Of a DNA stretch of 64,000 nucleotides, positions 34,136 to 42,018 are shown one piece after another. Position numbers and translations under genes: made by a program. The first letter of the stretch is position 1. Every line of letters begins with the position of its first letter. The notes under the pieces are model-generated. The model was not told the DNA's origin. It made no database searches and worked only from the letters and a program-made list of their open reading frames with translations. This DNA is from Desulfofustis glycolicus DSM 9705. Its GTDB lineage: Bacteria; Desulfobacterota; Desulfobulbia; Desulfobulbales; Desulfocapsaceae. The stretch is from NCBI RefSeq assembly GCF_900130015.1, contig NZ_FQXS01000019.1, forward strand, positions 42,345 to 106,344, given 5' to 3'.

Positions 34136-35095
34136 ATGAAACCTGTCGTTCTGGTAACCAGAAAATTACCCGAAGCGGTCGAAGCCCGGTTGCGGCGGGA
34201 CTATGAGCCGATTCTCAACCCCGCCGACGAGCTCTACGACGGCGATCGGATCATCAAGGAGGCGGCCGCTGCGGACGCTATCCTGCCCTGTCATACCGAG
34301 AAATTCACCGCCGCCGTCATTGAGCGGCTGCCTGAGCGGGTCAAGATCATCGCCAATTTCTCCGTCGGTTATGATCATGTCGACATCGCCGCCGCAAAAA
34401 AACGGGGACTGGTGGTGACCAACACGCCCGAGGTGCTCTCTGATGCCACCGCCGAGCTGACCATTCTGCTGATGCTCGGTGCCGCCCGGCGGGCCAGCGA
34501 GGGTGAGCGTTTGGTGCGCAACAGAGGGTGGCGGGACTGGAGTCCGAGTTTCATGGTCGGCGTGCAGATGACCGGCAGGCGGCTCGGCATCATCGGATTC
34601 GGCCGGGTCGGTCAGGTGGTCGCCCGGCGGGCTCGGGCGTTCGATATGGAGATCCACTACCATAATCGGCACCGGGTCGCCCCTGAGGTGGAAGAAGGGG
34701 CCATCTATCACGATACCCCTGAAGGGTTGCTACCGCACTGCGACTTTCTGGCACTGCATTGCGTCGCCTCGCCTCAGACGGAAAAGCTGCTTAACGCCGA
34801 GCGGATCGCGCTGCTGCCGGATGGGGCGATCGTCGTCAACGCCAGCCGCGGCGTGGTGGTCGACGACGAGGCGCTGATCGCCGCACTGAAGTCCGGCAAA
34901 CTCAATGCAGCCGGCCTCGATGTCTTCAACAATGAACCCGATATCAATCCCGCCTACCGGGACCTGGATAATGTCTTCCTGATGCCGCATATCGGCAGCG
35001 CCACGAAAGAAACCCGCGACGCCATGGGCTTTCGTGCACTCGATAACCTGGATGCCTATTTCGGCGGAAAAGTGCCGAAAGACCGCGTCGCCTGA
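34136..35095 (+). CDS. D-2-hydroxyacid dehydrogenase (glyoxylate/hydroxypyruvate reductase-like)
   Basis: 319 residues. NAD(P)-binding motif LGIIGFGRVGQVVARRARAF (about 149-168), catalytic arginine in VVNASRGVVVDDEAL (about 238), the glutamate in FNNEPDINP and the catalytic histidine in MPHIGSATKETR. Interconverts a 2-oxo acid and its D-2-hydroxy acid. With the TRAP transporter and amidase it forms a probable import-and-convert pathway for 2-hydroxy/2-oxo acids. Confidence 0.95.
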   Translation: MKPVVLVTRKLPEAVEARLRRDYEPILNPADELYDGDRIIKEAAAADAILPCHTEKFTAAVIERLPERVKIIANFSVGYDHVDIAAAKKRGLVVTNTPEVLSDATAELTILLMLGAARRASEGERLVRNRGWRDWSPSFMVGVQMTGRRLGIIGFGRVGQVVARRARAFDMEIHYHNRHRVAPEVEEGAIYHDTPEGLLPHCDFLALHCVASPQTEKLLNAERIALLPDGAIVVNASRGVVVDDEALIAALKSGKLNAAGLDVFNNEPDINPAYRDLDNVFLMPHIGSATKETRDAMGFRALDNLDAYFGGKVPKDRVA

Positions 35096-35175
35096 TCAGG
35101 CGGTGGATCGGCGGAACGCGCGGCAGGTGATTGTCGACATCACCTGCCGTGTGCTGTCATGCGGGAAGAGGGCTG

Positions 35176-35355
35176 TCAGCCCACGGAAATCTGCGGTTCG
35201 GTAATCTCCAGCTGGTCAAAGAGGTATTCCATCCACGGGCAGCTGCTCTCGCCGGTACCGTATTGCTCGAGGTAGCTGCGGATCAAAGTCTTCTGCCGAT
35301 CGCTGCTGGTTTCGTTCCAGCTGGCCGTAATTGCTTCAATGATTTCGGGTCGCAT
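35176..35355 (-). CDS. 59-residue hypothetical protein
   Basis: Start MRPEIIEAITASWNETSSDR, with a tryptophan/cysteine centre SSCPWMEYLFDQLE and end ITEPQISVG. Ribosome site GTGAGGATTCT before ATG. Small, acidic, probably helical; no family recognised. Shorter than 60 residues, so easily overlooked. Transcribed toward the end of the dehydrogenase gene. Confidence 0.6.
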   Translation of the reverse strand: MRPEIIEAITASWNETSSDRQKTLIRSYLEQYGTGESSCPWMEYLFDQLEITEPQISVG

Positions 35356-35490
35356 AGAATCCTCACTCTTCTTGTTCCGACAACCTTCCGACTTTTTTAC
35401 AAAATCATGAGCTTTTTAGCAAGAGCTTAATTAGCGCTCCAGCGTTTTCAAGGTCCCCTTAGGTCGGTTCTCGGTACGGTGCGCCTGGTC

Positions 35491-36441
35491 TCACTCCAGT
35501 TCAACGGCCCAGTCGGCCAGCGGTGCAATCCCGTCGATAATTTCTTGTTCGTGCAAAAAAGCGGCAAAGCGGAGGTAGCGTGATCGATCCAGTGCGCCCG
35601 GCCGCAAGGCGAAGCGGGGCAGGGTGTCGCGCCAGGCTCGGCGATTGAGCTCGTCGTCGAGATCGCCCCGATCTTCGCCGATAAAGAGTCGCCAGCTGTC
35701 GTCGGGATGGTTGACCAGGTATTGAACACCCTCTTCGAGGGCATCGACAAAGGCCCGCAACTCCGGGCGGTCCAAATCGTCACGATTGGCCACGACGATC
35801 AACTCGTCGTAGGCGGGGACGCCGAACTCCTCGACGAAAAAGGCCCGCCCCGGGTGTCCTTCGAGATCCAGCTGGTTGAGCTCGAAGTTGCGAAAAGCAC
35901 CGATCACCCCGTCCACTTTGCCGGAAAGCAGGGACGGAGACAGCGAGAAGTTGACGTTGACCAGGTTGACATCACTCAGCTGCAGGCCGACCTGCTGGAG
36001 CATCACCGTAAGCAGCACCGTTTCAAAACCGCCGACCGAATAGCCCACCGTCTTGCCGCGCAGATCGGCGATATCGTCTATACCGCTGTCGGCCAGCACG
36101 ACCAGGCTGTTGAGCGGGGTGGCGATGAGGGTGGCCACGCGGACCAGCGGTAGCCCCTGGTCGACCTGCATCTGGTGCTGGTGTTGGTAGGAGACGGCCA
36201 GATCGGCCTTGCCGGCGGCTACCAGTTTGGGCGGATCATTGGGGTTGGACGGGGCGATCAGCTGGACGTCAAGCCCGCGTTTGCTGAAAAAACCTTTCTC
36301 CTGAGCGACGAAGAGCGGGGCGTGATCGGGGTTGACGAACCAGTCCAGCAGGACGGTCAGTTTTTCCCGGTCCTGGCCGGCGGCTATGGCGGGCCAGAGC
36401 AGGCAGATGATGGCGATGATCAGCAGTCGTGGTTTATTCAT
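35491..36441 (-). CDS. thiY: Thiamine-precursor ABC transporter, substrate-binding protein
   Basis: 316 residues with a signal peptide (MNKPRLLIIAIICLLWPAIA, cut after AAG or AGQ). NMT1/THI5-like fold: KLTVLLDWFVNPDHAPLFVAQ, the SYQHQHQ loop, and LRGKTVGYSVGGFETVLLT. Binds a hydroxymethylpyrimidine-like base or its formylamino precursor in the periplasm. Ribosome site AAGGAGTTACCC. Last gene of the TPP-riboswitch operon; overlaps thiX by 8 bases. Confidence 0.9.
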   Translation of the reverse strand: MNKPRLLIIAIICLLWPAIAAGQDREKLTVLLDWFVNPDHAPLFVAQEKGFFSKRGLDVQLIAPSNPNDPPKLVAAGKADLAVSYQHQHQMQVDQGLPLVRVATLIATPLNSLVVLADSGIDDIADLRGKTVGYSVGGFETVLLTVMLQQVGLQLSDVNLVNVNFSLSPSLLSGKVDGVIGAFRNFELNQLDLEGHPGRAFFVEEFGVPAYDELIVVANRDDLDRPELRAFVDALEEGVQYLVNHPDDSWRLFIGEDRGDLDDELNRRAWRDTLPRFALRPGALDRSRYLRFAAFLHEQEIIDGIAPLADWAVELE

Positions 36442-37192
36442 GGGTAACTCCTTGGGTTGGTTGCCAGTAAATGAGTTTGTCGAGCAAATAATCGACGGAA
36501 AAATAGAGGACCAGGGAAACGGCGGAAAGCAGGGCTAGCGCGGCAAACATCACATCGACCTGCATCCGGGCATTGGCGTGCAGCATGTAGAAACCGAGAC
36601 CGGCGCTGGAGCCGACCCACTCGCCGACTACGGCGCCGATCGGCGCGACGGCGGTGGCGACCCGTAAGCCTGAAGCAAAGGCCGGCAGCGCGGCCGGAAT
36701 GACGATAAAACGCAGCACGTTGACCGGCCGGGCGCCCATGATCCGGGCCAGCTCGAGCAGGTCCCGGTTGGTGCGCCGCATTCCCTGGTAGAATGACGAG
36801 GCGACCGGGAAAAAGATGATCAACACGGCCATCGCGATTTTCGAGGCCATGCCGTATCCCAGCCAGAGCACGAGCAGCGGGGCCAGGGCAAAGACCGGCA
36901 CCGCCTGGCTGATCACCAGCACCGGCAACAGCCAGCGCCTGAGCAGCGGTGCGATGATCATGACCAGCGCGCAGGAGGTGCCGAGCAGGGTGCCGACCAG
37001 CAGGCCGGCGACCATCTCGATGCCGGTGGTCTGCAGATGGTGCAGCAGGGTTGAACCGTTTGCGATGGCGGCCTGTAGCACCGGCCATGGCCCGGGAAGA
37101 ATGTATGGGGGCGCTTTGGTTGCCAGTACCACCAATTGCCACAGCCCGATCAGGCCGGCAGCGATAATGATCAGGCGCCGGGCGGTAATCAT
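36434..37192 (-). CDS. thiX: Thiamine-precursor ABC transporter, permease
   Basis: 252 residues with six predicted membrane helices and the inner-membrane permease EAA-like loop YQGMRRTNRDLLELARIMGARP followed by VLRFIVIPAALPAFASGLRVA. Works with ThiY and ThiZ for pyrimidine-precursor uptake. Overlaps both neighbours. Confidence 0.93.
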   Translation of the reverse strand: MITARRLIIIAAGLIGLWQLVVLATKAPPYILPGPWPVLQAAIANGSTLLHHLQTTGIEMVAGLLVGTLLGTSCALVMIIAPLLRRWLLPVLVISQAVPVFALAPLLVLWLGYGMASKIAMAVLIIFFPVASSFYQGMRRTNRDLLELARIMGARPVNVLRFIVIPAALPAFASGLRVATAVAPIGAVVGEWVGSSAGLGFYMLHANARMQVDVMFAALALLSAVSLVLYFSVDYLLDKLIYWQPTQGVTHE

Positions 37193-37929
37193 GGCGCCTC
37201 GCTGAGCAGAATCTCGAGCAACGGTTCGTAATGACGGATGATCTCCGGGTCGCCGGGGCGCCGTGGCGGCGTGCCGGCCAAGTCGAGTTGGGTCTTGATG
37301 GCGACCGGTGTGCCGCCAAGCACGATGATCCGGTCGGCCATGCGAAGCGCCTCCATTACATCGTGGGTTACCAGCATTACGGTGGCGCCGGTCGTCAGGC
37401 GGCAGGAGAGATTTTGCAGCCGCATCCTGGTCAGGGCGTCCAGGGCCGAGAACGGCTCGTCCATCAGCATGATCGGCCGCTCTTCGAGCAGGGTGCGCAG
37501 CAGTGCGCCGCGCTGGCGCATACCGCCCGACAGGGCGGCGGGCAGTGCCTGCTCGTAGCCGGCCAGTCCGGCCTCGGCGATCAGCTCTCGGGCCCGTTCG
37601 GTATGGTCCCGATCGAGAGTGCCCCGCAGCCGGGCGCCGAGCAGCACGTTATCGAGCAGTGAAAACCAGGGGAGCAGCAGGTCGTCCTGGCCCATCCAGG
37701 CACAACGCACCGAAGCCGGCGGATCGGGATCGAAGCGCAACCTCCCGTCCAGATGACAATCGGCTGCCCCGGAAATGAGACGCAGCAGGGTCGACTTGCC
37801 GCAGCCGCTCGGACCGAGCAGGCAGGTGCAGCGGCCGGCGGCAACATTCATCGTCAGGCCGTCGAACAGGCGGCTGCCGTCACGAAAGGTCAGGGAAACA
37901 GCGTCGAGATGGATGGCCGACGGAATCAT
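37189..37929 (-). CDS. thiZ: Thiamine-precursor ABC transporter, ATP-binding protein
   Basis: 246 residues. Walker A LLGPSGCGKSTLLRLI (about 36-51), signature ALSGGMRQRGALLRTL, Walker B PIMLMDEPFSALD, and H-loop MLVTHDVMEALRMA. ATPase of the thiXYZ importer; overlaps thiE and thiX by 4 bases each. Confidence 0.95.
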   Translation of the reverse strand: MIPSAIHLDAVSLTFRDGSRLFDGLTMNVAAGRCTCLLGPSGCGKSTLLRLISGAADCHLDGRLRFDPDPPASVRCAWMGQDDLLLPWFSLLDNVLLGARLRGTLDRDHTERARELIAEAGLAGYEQALPAALSGGMRQRGALLRTLLEERPIMLMDEPFSALDALTRMRLQNLSCRLTTGATVMLVTHDVMEALRMADRIIVLGGTPVAIKTQLDLAGTPPRRPGDPEIIRHYEPLLEILLSEAP

Positions 37930-38567
37930 CGGCAGGACTCGGCCGGCCTGCAGGAGCGCCGCAATGCACGAGCGGCCGCAGCCGGATCGTCGGCGGCGAC
38001 AATAGCCGAGACCACGGCGACGCCGTCAGCGCCGGCGGCCAGGATCGCGGCCGCGTTGGCGGCGTTGATGCCGCCGATCCCGACCAACGGGATGGTCGTG
38101 CGGGCACGAATAACGCCAATGCCGGCCAGCCCGAGCGGCGCCGAGTGATCCTGTTTGGTGGCGGTGGCAAAGACCGGGCTGATGCCGATGTAATCGGCGC
38201 CGGCCCGCTCGGCGGCGACGGCGTGTTCCACTGTCTCGGCGGAGATGCCGATGATCATCTGTTCTCCTGCCAGCCGGCGGGCCATATCGATCGGCAGGTC
38301 TTCCTGGCCGAGATGGACGCCGTCGGCGCCGACGGCCAGCGCGATATCGAGCCGATCGTTGATGATCAGGGGGATGCCCCGGGGGCGCAGCACGGAGATC
38401 AGGGTTCGGGCCTGTTCGAGAAACTCCCGGGTCGAGCACTGCTTTTCGCGTAGCTGCACGCAACTCACGCCGCCGGCAACGGCGGCGGCAACGATGTCGC
38501 CATGCGACCGGCCGCGGCTCAGGGACCGGTCCAGCACCAGGTAAAGCGAATAATCAATGCTCTTCAT
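37926..38567 (-). CDS. thiE: Thiamine-phosphate synthase
   Basis: 213 residues from the ATG overlapping thiM's stop. TIM-barrel features: VSCVQLREKQCSTREFL, PLIINDRLDIALAVGADGVHLGQEDLP, GISAETVEHA, DYIGISPVFATATKQDHSAPLGL and VGIGGINAANAAAILAAGADGVAVVSAI. Joins HMP-pyrophosphate to thiazole phosphate to make thiamine monophosphate. Needs ThiD to supply HMP-PP, which is not in the window. Contact with thiM (thiazole kinase) shows a salvage route. Confidence 0.96.
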   Translation of the reverse strand: MKSIDYSLYLVLDRSLSRGRSHGDIVAAAVAGGVSCVQLREKQCSTREFLEQARTLISVLRPRGIPLIINDRLDIALAVGADGVHLGQEDLPIDMARRLAGEQMIIGISAETVEHAVAAERAGADYIGISPVFATATKQDHSAPLGLAGIGVIRARTTIPLVGIGGINAANAAAILAAGADGVAVVSAIVAADDPAAAARALRRSCRPAESCR

Positions 38568-39370
38568 GATTCGTCGCTGATCCGGCAGCCCGCCTCCAAC
38601 TCGTCCGGGCTGATCAGGTAGAGTGCGTCGAGCAGGGCGATCATGAAAGAGCCCGGCCCGCTGCTCGCAGCGCCGGCCTTTTCGCCCGCGAGACCGAAGA
38701 AGGCCAGTGCCGTTGCCGCCGCGCTGACCGGGTCGTCGTCGACGGCGGCAAAGGCACCGACCAGGGTCGAGGCGCTGCAGCCGGTGCCGGTGACAAAGGG
38801 CATCAGCGGATGCCCGTTGGCCACCCGGATGATGCGCCGGCCATCGGTCACCAGGTCGATCGGTCCGGTGATGGCCAGTGTGGTATCGAGGCTGCGGGCC
38901 AAGTCGGCGGCCCCGGCGGCGGCCTGGTCGACGCCGTGGGCGCTGTCGACTCCCTTGGTCTGGGCATCGGCGTCGCCAAGCGATAAAATTTCCGAGGCAT
39001 TGCCCCTGACGATGCGCACCCGAGTCTGCGCCAGGATGGCCTTGGCCGCGTCGGTCCTCAGCCGAGTGGCGCCCGAGCCGACCGGGTCGAGCACGATCGG
39101 TGTGCCACGCCTGGTGGCCTCCTTGCCGGCCGTGATCATCGAGGCCAGCCAAGCATCACTCAATGTGCCGATATTGAGCACCAGCGCGCCGGCAAAGCCG
39201 ACCATCTCCTCGACTTCGTTCTCGGCGTGCGCCATGACCGGCGAGGCGCCGGCCGCCAGCAATACGTTAGCGGTGTAGTTCATCACCACGAAATTGGTGA
39301 TATTGTGAATAAGCGGTTTGTTTTCCTGGATTCTGCGCAGATTCTCTGCGGCCTGCTCACTGAAGTTCAT
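38564..39370 (-). CDS. thiM: Hydroxyethylthiazole kinase
   Basis: 268 residues from ATG after GGGAGGTGTTT. Kinase features: PLIHNITNFVVMNYTANVLLAAGASPVMAHAENE (split by the family's gap), LDPVGSGATRLRTD, IVRGNASEIL, and VTGTGCSASTLVGAF (the catalytic Cys/Gly region). Phosphorylates salvaged 4-methyl-5-hydroxyethylthiazole. First gene of the operon behind a TPP riboswitch, with a palindromic repeat directly upstream of its ribosome site. Confidence 0.96.
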   Translation of the reverse strand: MNFSEQAAENLRRIQENKPLIHNITNFVVMNYTANVLLAAGASPVMAHAENEVEEMVGFAGALVLNIGTLSDAWLASMITAGKEATRRGTPIVLDPVGSGATRLRTDAAKAILAQTRVRIVRGNASEILSLGDADAQTKGVDSAHGVDQAAAGAADLARSLDTTLAITGPIDLVTDGRRIIRVANGHPLMPFVTGTGCSASTLVGAFAAVDDDPVSAAATALAFFGLAGEKAGAASSGPGSFMIALLDALYLISPDELEAGCRISDES

Positions 39371-39381
39371 AAACACCTCCC

Positions 39382-39447
39382 GGGGTCAGGCTTGACTTGT
39401 TGACTTGTTGCGCGCAACAAGTCAACAAGTCAAGCCTGACCCCGCTT
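39382..39447. repeat. GGGGTCAGGCTTGAC palindrome, copy 3
   Basis: Arms GGGGTCAGGCTTGACTTG / complement, inner TTGACTTGTTG-CGCG-CAACAAGTCAA, fully self-complementary. It lies between the TPP riboswitch and thiM; the outer arm ends within two bases of the thiM ribosome site. Confidence 0.93.
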
Positions 39448-39523
39448 TTTCAATAACGACGAGCAAGGGGAAGCCAAAAAGAAAACAACAAGACGGGAAA
39501 ATGAGGCGAGATAAAGCGAAGAA

Positions 39524-39606
39524 CGCTGCAATTCCCTACGCTGGTGTTAACCAGATCAGGTTCAATGGGTATTATCTCAGGCCCTCACGGCCACCCCTGC
39601 ACGCAA
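39524..39606 (-). promoter_or_regulatory. TPP riboswitch upstream of thiM
   Basis: On the minus strand the segments GGGGTGGCCGTGAGGGCC, CTGAGATAATACCC, TTGAACCTGATCTGG and TTAACACCAGCGTAGGGAA occur in the order and spacing of the THI-box aptamer. It controls the downstream thiamine operon by ligand-dependent folding; whether via transcription termination or ribosome-site masking is not clear because a palindromic repeat has been placed downstream of it. Confidence 0.95.
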
Positions 39607-39678
39607 AGCGGTTTATTCTCTTTTAGTACCCCAACCGCCGTTTGTCAATGGGGTCTCGATGGGGTCACGTTAATCGAT

Positions 39679-39745
39679 GGGGTCAGGCTTGACTTGTTGA
39701 CTTATTGCACGCAATAAGTCAACAAGTCAAGCCTGACCCCGCTTT
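39679..39745. repeat. GGGGTCAGGCTTGAC palindrome, copy 4
   Basis: Arms GGGGTCAGGCTTGACTTG / complement, inner TTGACTTATTG-CACG-CAATAAGTCAA. Sits upstream of the riboswitch and before the DUF945 gene; a partial copy (TGACCCCGCTTTT) follows at about 39751-39763, and ATGGGGTC/GATGGGGTCA fragments precede it. Confidence 0.92.
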
Positions 39746-39842
39746 TCCTTCTGACCCCGCTTTTCCCGCTTTCCCATGGCAAGAGAGACGGAAATGGGGT
39801 ATCATCCGCGGCTATGTGTTGCAACTATTGAGGGGAAAAATA

Positions 39843-41159
39843 ATGAAAAAACTTACCGGAATAGCACTCGTCATCGTGGTTGTCGTCATCCTCGCAGCCC
39901 CGTTGGTGAACGGGTTGCTCATGGAACGGGTTATCCGCGATGCCCACGATCAGGCCAATGCCCTGTATGCCGATTCGGGGTCCGACGTCACTCTGGAAAT
40001 CGTTCGTTATCATCGGGGCTACCTGAAATCGGAGATCGAGTGGGTACTCAAGCTCGGTCAGCTCAGCACGGTCTACGGCATCGATGAGATACGGTTCATC
40101 GATCGGGCCAAGCACCGGTTGACCGGTATCGTCTCCGAAACGAGTCTGGAAAAAAATCACTGGTACGATGAGCTGGTAGCCGCCAACCAGGCCGGCGGTG
40201 ATCCGCTGACCATCACCAGTCGTTATCATCTCAGTGGCGCCATCGAATCGACCATCGCGCTGGCATCGGTGGACATGGTTATCGAAGAGGAGCGCATCAG
40301 GATTGGGCCGGGCAACCTGGTCGTGACCAGCGACAGTTCTTTTGTCTCGTTTAAAACCACGGGGACATTGCAGGAGATAAACGCCGGAAATTTCTTTCAT
40401 CTGACTGGAGTCCGCCTCACTTCGGATCTGGAAAAGATCTCCACCTATATCTGGGAGGGTGATTTCCTGCTGGAAATCGAGCAAGGGCGTATGGAGGAGC
40501 AGACTGAGACGGTTGGTTTCCAGGCGATGCGCGCCTCCTACCGGCTCGATTTCGACAAGAAGCAGCAGCTCATCGCCATTGACACCGAATTCAGTGCCGA
40601 CGAGTTGAGTAACGCAGACCTGCCGATTAAGCGTCCACGGCTGCGCTTCGATGTTACCAACCTCGATGCCGCCGGTTACGAGCGCTATATGGAAGCCTAC
40701 AGCGAGTTGGCCGGCAGTATGCTGAGCGATTTCGGAGCGCACGGGGACGATCACAACGAGGCCCTGAAAAACAAGGTGACCATGACCGGCATGCAGTTGC
40801 TGGCCGCCGGCGAGCAATTGCTGAAAAAGGATCTTCAAATCCGGGTAGCCGAGCTATCCGCCACCATGCCCGCCGGCGATATCAACGGCAACCTGACCTT
40901 CCGGCTGCGCGACGACCTGAGCTTCATGCAACTCGTGCCGCTGGCCAACGAGCCGTCCCTTGCTCTGCAGTTCTTTGATCTGGAGTCTGCCCTGACCATG
41001 CCGGCCACACTCATCGAAGATCCGGCACCGCTGACGGCACCGCTCCATCCGGCCATGTCCACCGGTTTTTTCGTGCGGGACGGCGATCTGCTGGTGCACC
41101 GGGCGGAGACTCGTGATGGCGCACTTTACCTCAACGGCGCTGAGGTGGTGCTTGACTGA
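39843..41159 (+). CDS. DUF945 (YdgA-like) family protein
   Basis: 438 residues from the ATG after GAGGGGAAAAATA; an in-frame extension upstream runs through the palindrome and is not credible. N-terminal membrane anchor or signal (MKKLTGIALVIVVVVILAA) is followed by the DUF945 layout: LLMERVIRDAHDQANALY, LEIVRYHRGYLKSEIEWVL, a repetitive beta-strand middle and LNGAEVVL at the end. Known members sit in the inner membrane facing the periplasm; function is uncertain. No operon partner. Confidence 0.88.
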   Translation: MKKLTGIALVIVVVVILAAPLVNGLLMERVIRDAHDQANALYADSGSDVTLEIVRYHRGYLKSEIEWVLKLGQLSTVYGIDEIRFIDRAKHRLTGIVSETSLEKNHWYDELVAANQAGGDPLTITSRYHLSGAIESTIALASVDMVIEEERIRIGPGNLVVTSDSSFVSFKTTGTLQEINAGNFFHLTGVRLTSDLEKISTYIWEGDFLLEIEQGRMEEQTETVGFQAMRASYRLDFDKKQQLIAIDTEFSADELSNADLPIKRPRLRFDVTNLDAAGYERYMEAYSELAGSMLSDFGAHGDDHNEALKNKVTMTGMQLLAAGEQLLKKDLQIRVAELSATMPAGDINGNLTFRLRDDLSFMQLVPLANEPSLALQFFDLESALTMPATLIEDPAPLTAPLHPAMSTGFFVRDGDLLVHRAETRDGALYLNGAEVVLD

Positions 41160-41248
41160 AAGACGGAGTTGAAGCTCCGCACCCTGGTGCGGCCAGAGGC
41201 CGGCCGGGAATGACATTTTGTGAGGTAGCCCGAAAGCGTTTCTGCCAT

Positions 41249-41437
41249 TCAGTCGGAGATGAGTCGGTTGTTCTTCGACCGAGCCAGGTCTACCAGCGTC
41301 TCGAGTCGGATCAGTCGCCGATCGTGTTCCCGCAATTCCCGGGCGACCTCGGAGAGCGTTTCGCCGGTCCTGGTGACTTTTTCGGTCAGCAGTAGCACCT
41401 CTTTCAAAGCCGTCATGACGTCTTTGATGGCCGTCAT
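41249..41437 (-). CDS. Small helical protein coupled to a ribbon-helix-helix gene
   Basis: 62 residues from the ATG that overlaps the upstream stop (ATGA). Almost entirely helical with heptad-like repeats, including MTALKEVLLLTEKV and ELREHDRRLIRLETLVDLARS. No signal peptide. Probably forms a coiled coil. The close coupling to a ribbon-helix-helix protein invites comparison with small regulator pairs, but neither toxin nor nuclease motif is visible. Confidence 0.65.
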   Translation of the reverse strand: MTAIKDVMTALKEVLLLTEKVTRTGETLSEVARELREHDRRLIRLETLVDLARSKNNRLISD

Positions 41438-41709
41438 GGCGCGCCTCTTCTCAGTTCGGCAAGTGCCTGCTCGGCATCGAGCAACCCTTTGTCCAAGGCA
41501 CTTTGTGCCTTTTTGGTGGCGGTACGCACTTCTGCGGCCAACGACAGCAGCAGATCTTCGTCTCGCTCCTGCTGCCTGTGCTGGCATCGGCGGCGAATCA
41601 ACTCGGAAACGCTGATCCCTTCTCGTTTCGCTTCGCCGGTCAGAAACGCCTTGAATTGTGGGGTCCCCAAAATAGTAATTCGCTCAGTCTTAGCTGCAGT
41701 TGCCGTCAT
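41434..41709 (-). CDS. Ribbon-helix-helix DNA-binding protein
   Basis: 91 residues. The N-terminal 45 residues have the CopG/Arc/MetJ pattern: a short strand ERITILG, then QFKAFLTGEAKREGISVSELIRRRC (two helices). The C-terminal half is helical and charged (ERDEDLLLSLAAEVRTATKKAQSALDKGLLDAEQAL). Just upstream lies the small palindrome ATTACATTGTAAT (41745-41757), a candidate operator. Likely an autoregulator working with its coupled partner. Confidence 0.8.
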   Translation of the reverse strand: MTATAAKTERITILGTPQFKAFLTGEAKREGISVSELIRRRCQHRQQERDEDLLLSLAAEVRTATKKAQSALDKGLLDAEQALAELRRGAP

Positions 41710-41744
41710 GGCTGTATCTCCTTGGTTGTTGGCGCTTGCTTATA

Positions 41745-41757
41745 ATTACATTGTAAT
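41745..41757. promoter_or_regulatory. Candidate operator palindrome of the ribbon-helix-helix gene
   Basis: ATTACATTGTAAT, a 6-6 inverted repeat, stands about 35 bases upstream of the gene's start within a TATAAT-containing AT-rich patch. Spacing and symmetry suit ribbon-helix-helix autoregulation, but no binding data exist. Confidence 0.45.
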
Positions 41758-42018
41758 GATCATGTTAATGCTCATCAAGGGTAAATTGCCTCTTGTCATG
41801 AAAAACGTTTCTATCCGGTTGCTCCGGCCAGATTCTTCCTGGTGCTTTGCTGCGGCGCCTCTCCTTGTTCAACTCCGCTTTTTTCTTTGCAATTCCAGGT
41901 GGTCCCCGGTAGGCTTTAAGATGAGGTGGCCTTATGTTCATGGCTGCTTCCGATCGATACATCAATTCATTCATAGAGGCGCGGTGCCTGTCGGTTATCG
42001 TGCCTGCCAGGCTGGTCT
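41758..42018. other. Region between the ribbon-helix-helix pair and gspF
   Basis: Only minor frames without good ribosome sites (one minus-strand frame, 41765-41974, about 69 codons) and no recognisable feature. Probably holds the gspF promoter; none could be defined. Confidence 0.35.

Noticed and set aside
37926..39152. A 408-codon frame covering thiE and part of thiM
   Set aside because: The N-terminal half is the thiM region in another frame; thiE starts at the ATG overlapping the thiM stop.
39705..39842. Upstream extension of the DUF945 gene through the palindrome
   Set aside because: The extension encodes only repeat sequence, and the ATG at 39843 has a good ribosome site and signal-anchor start.
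41765..41974. Minus-strand 69-codon frame before gspF
   Set aside because: No ribosome site, no domain, unusual composition; left as unsupported.
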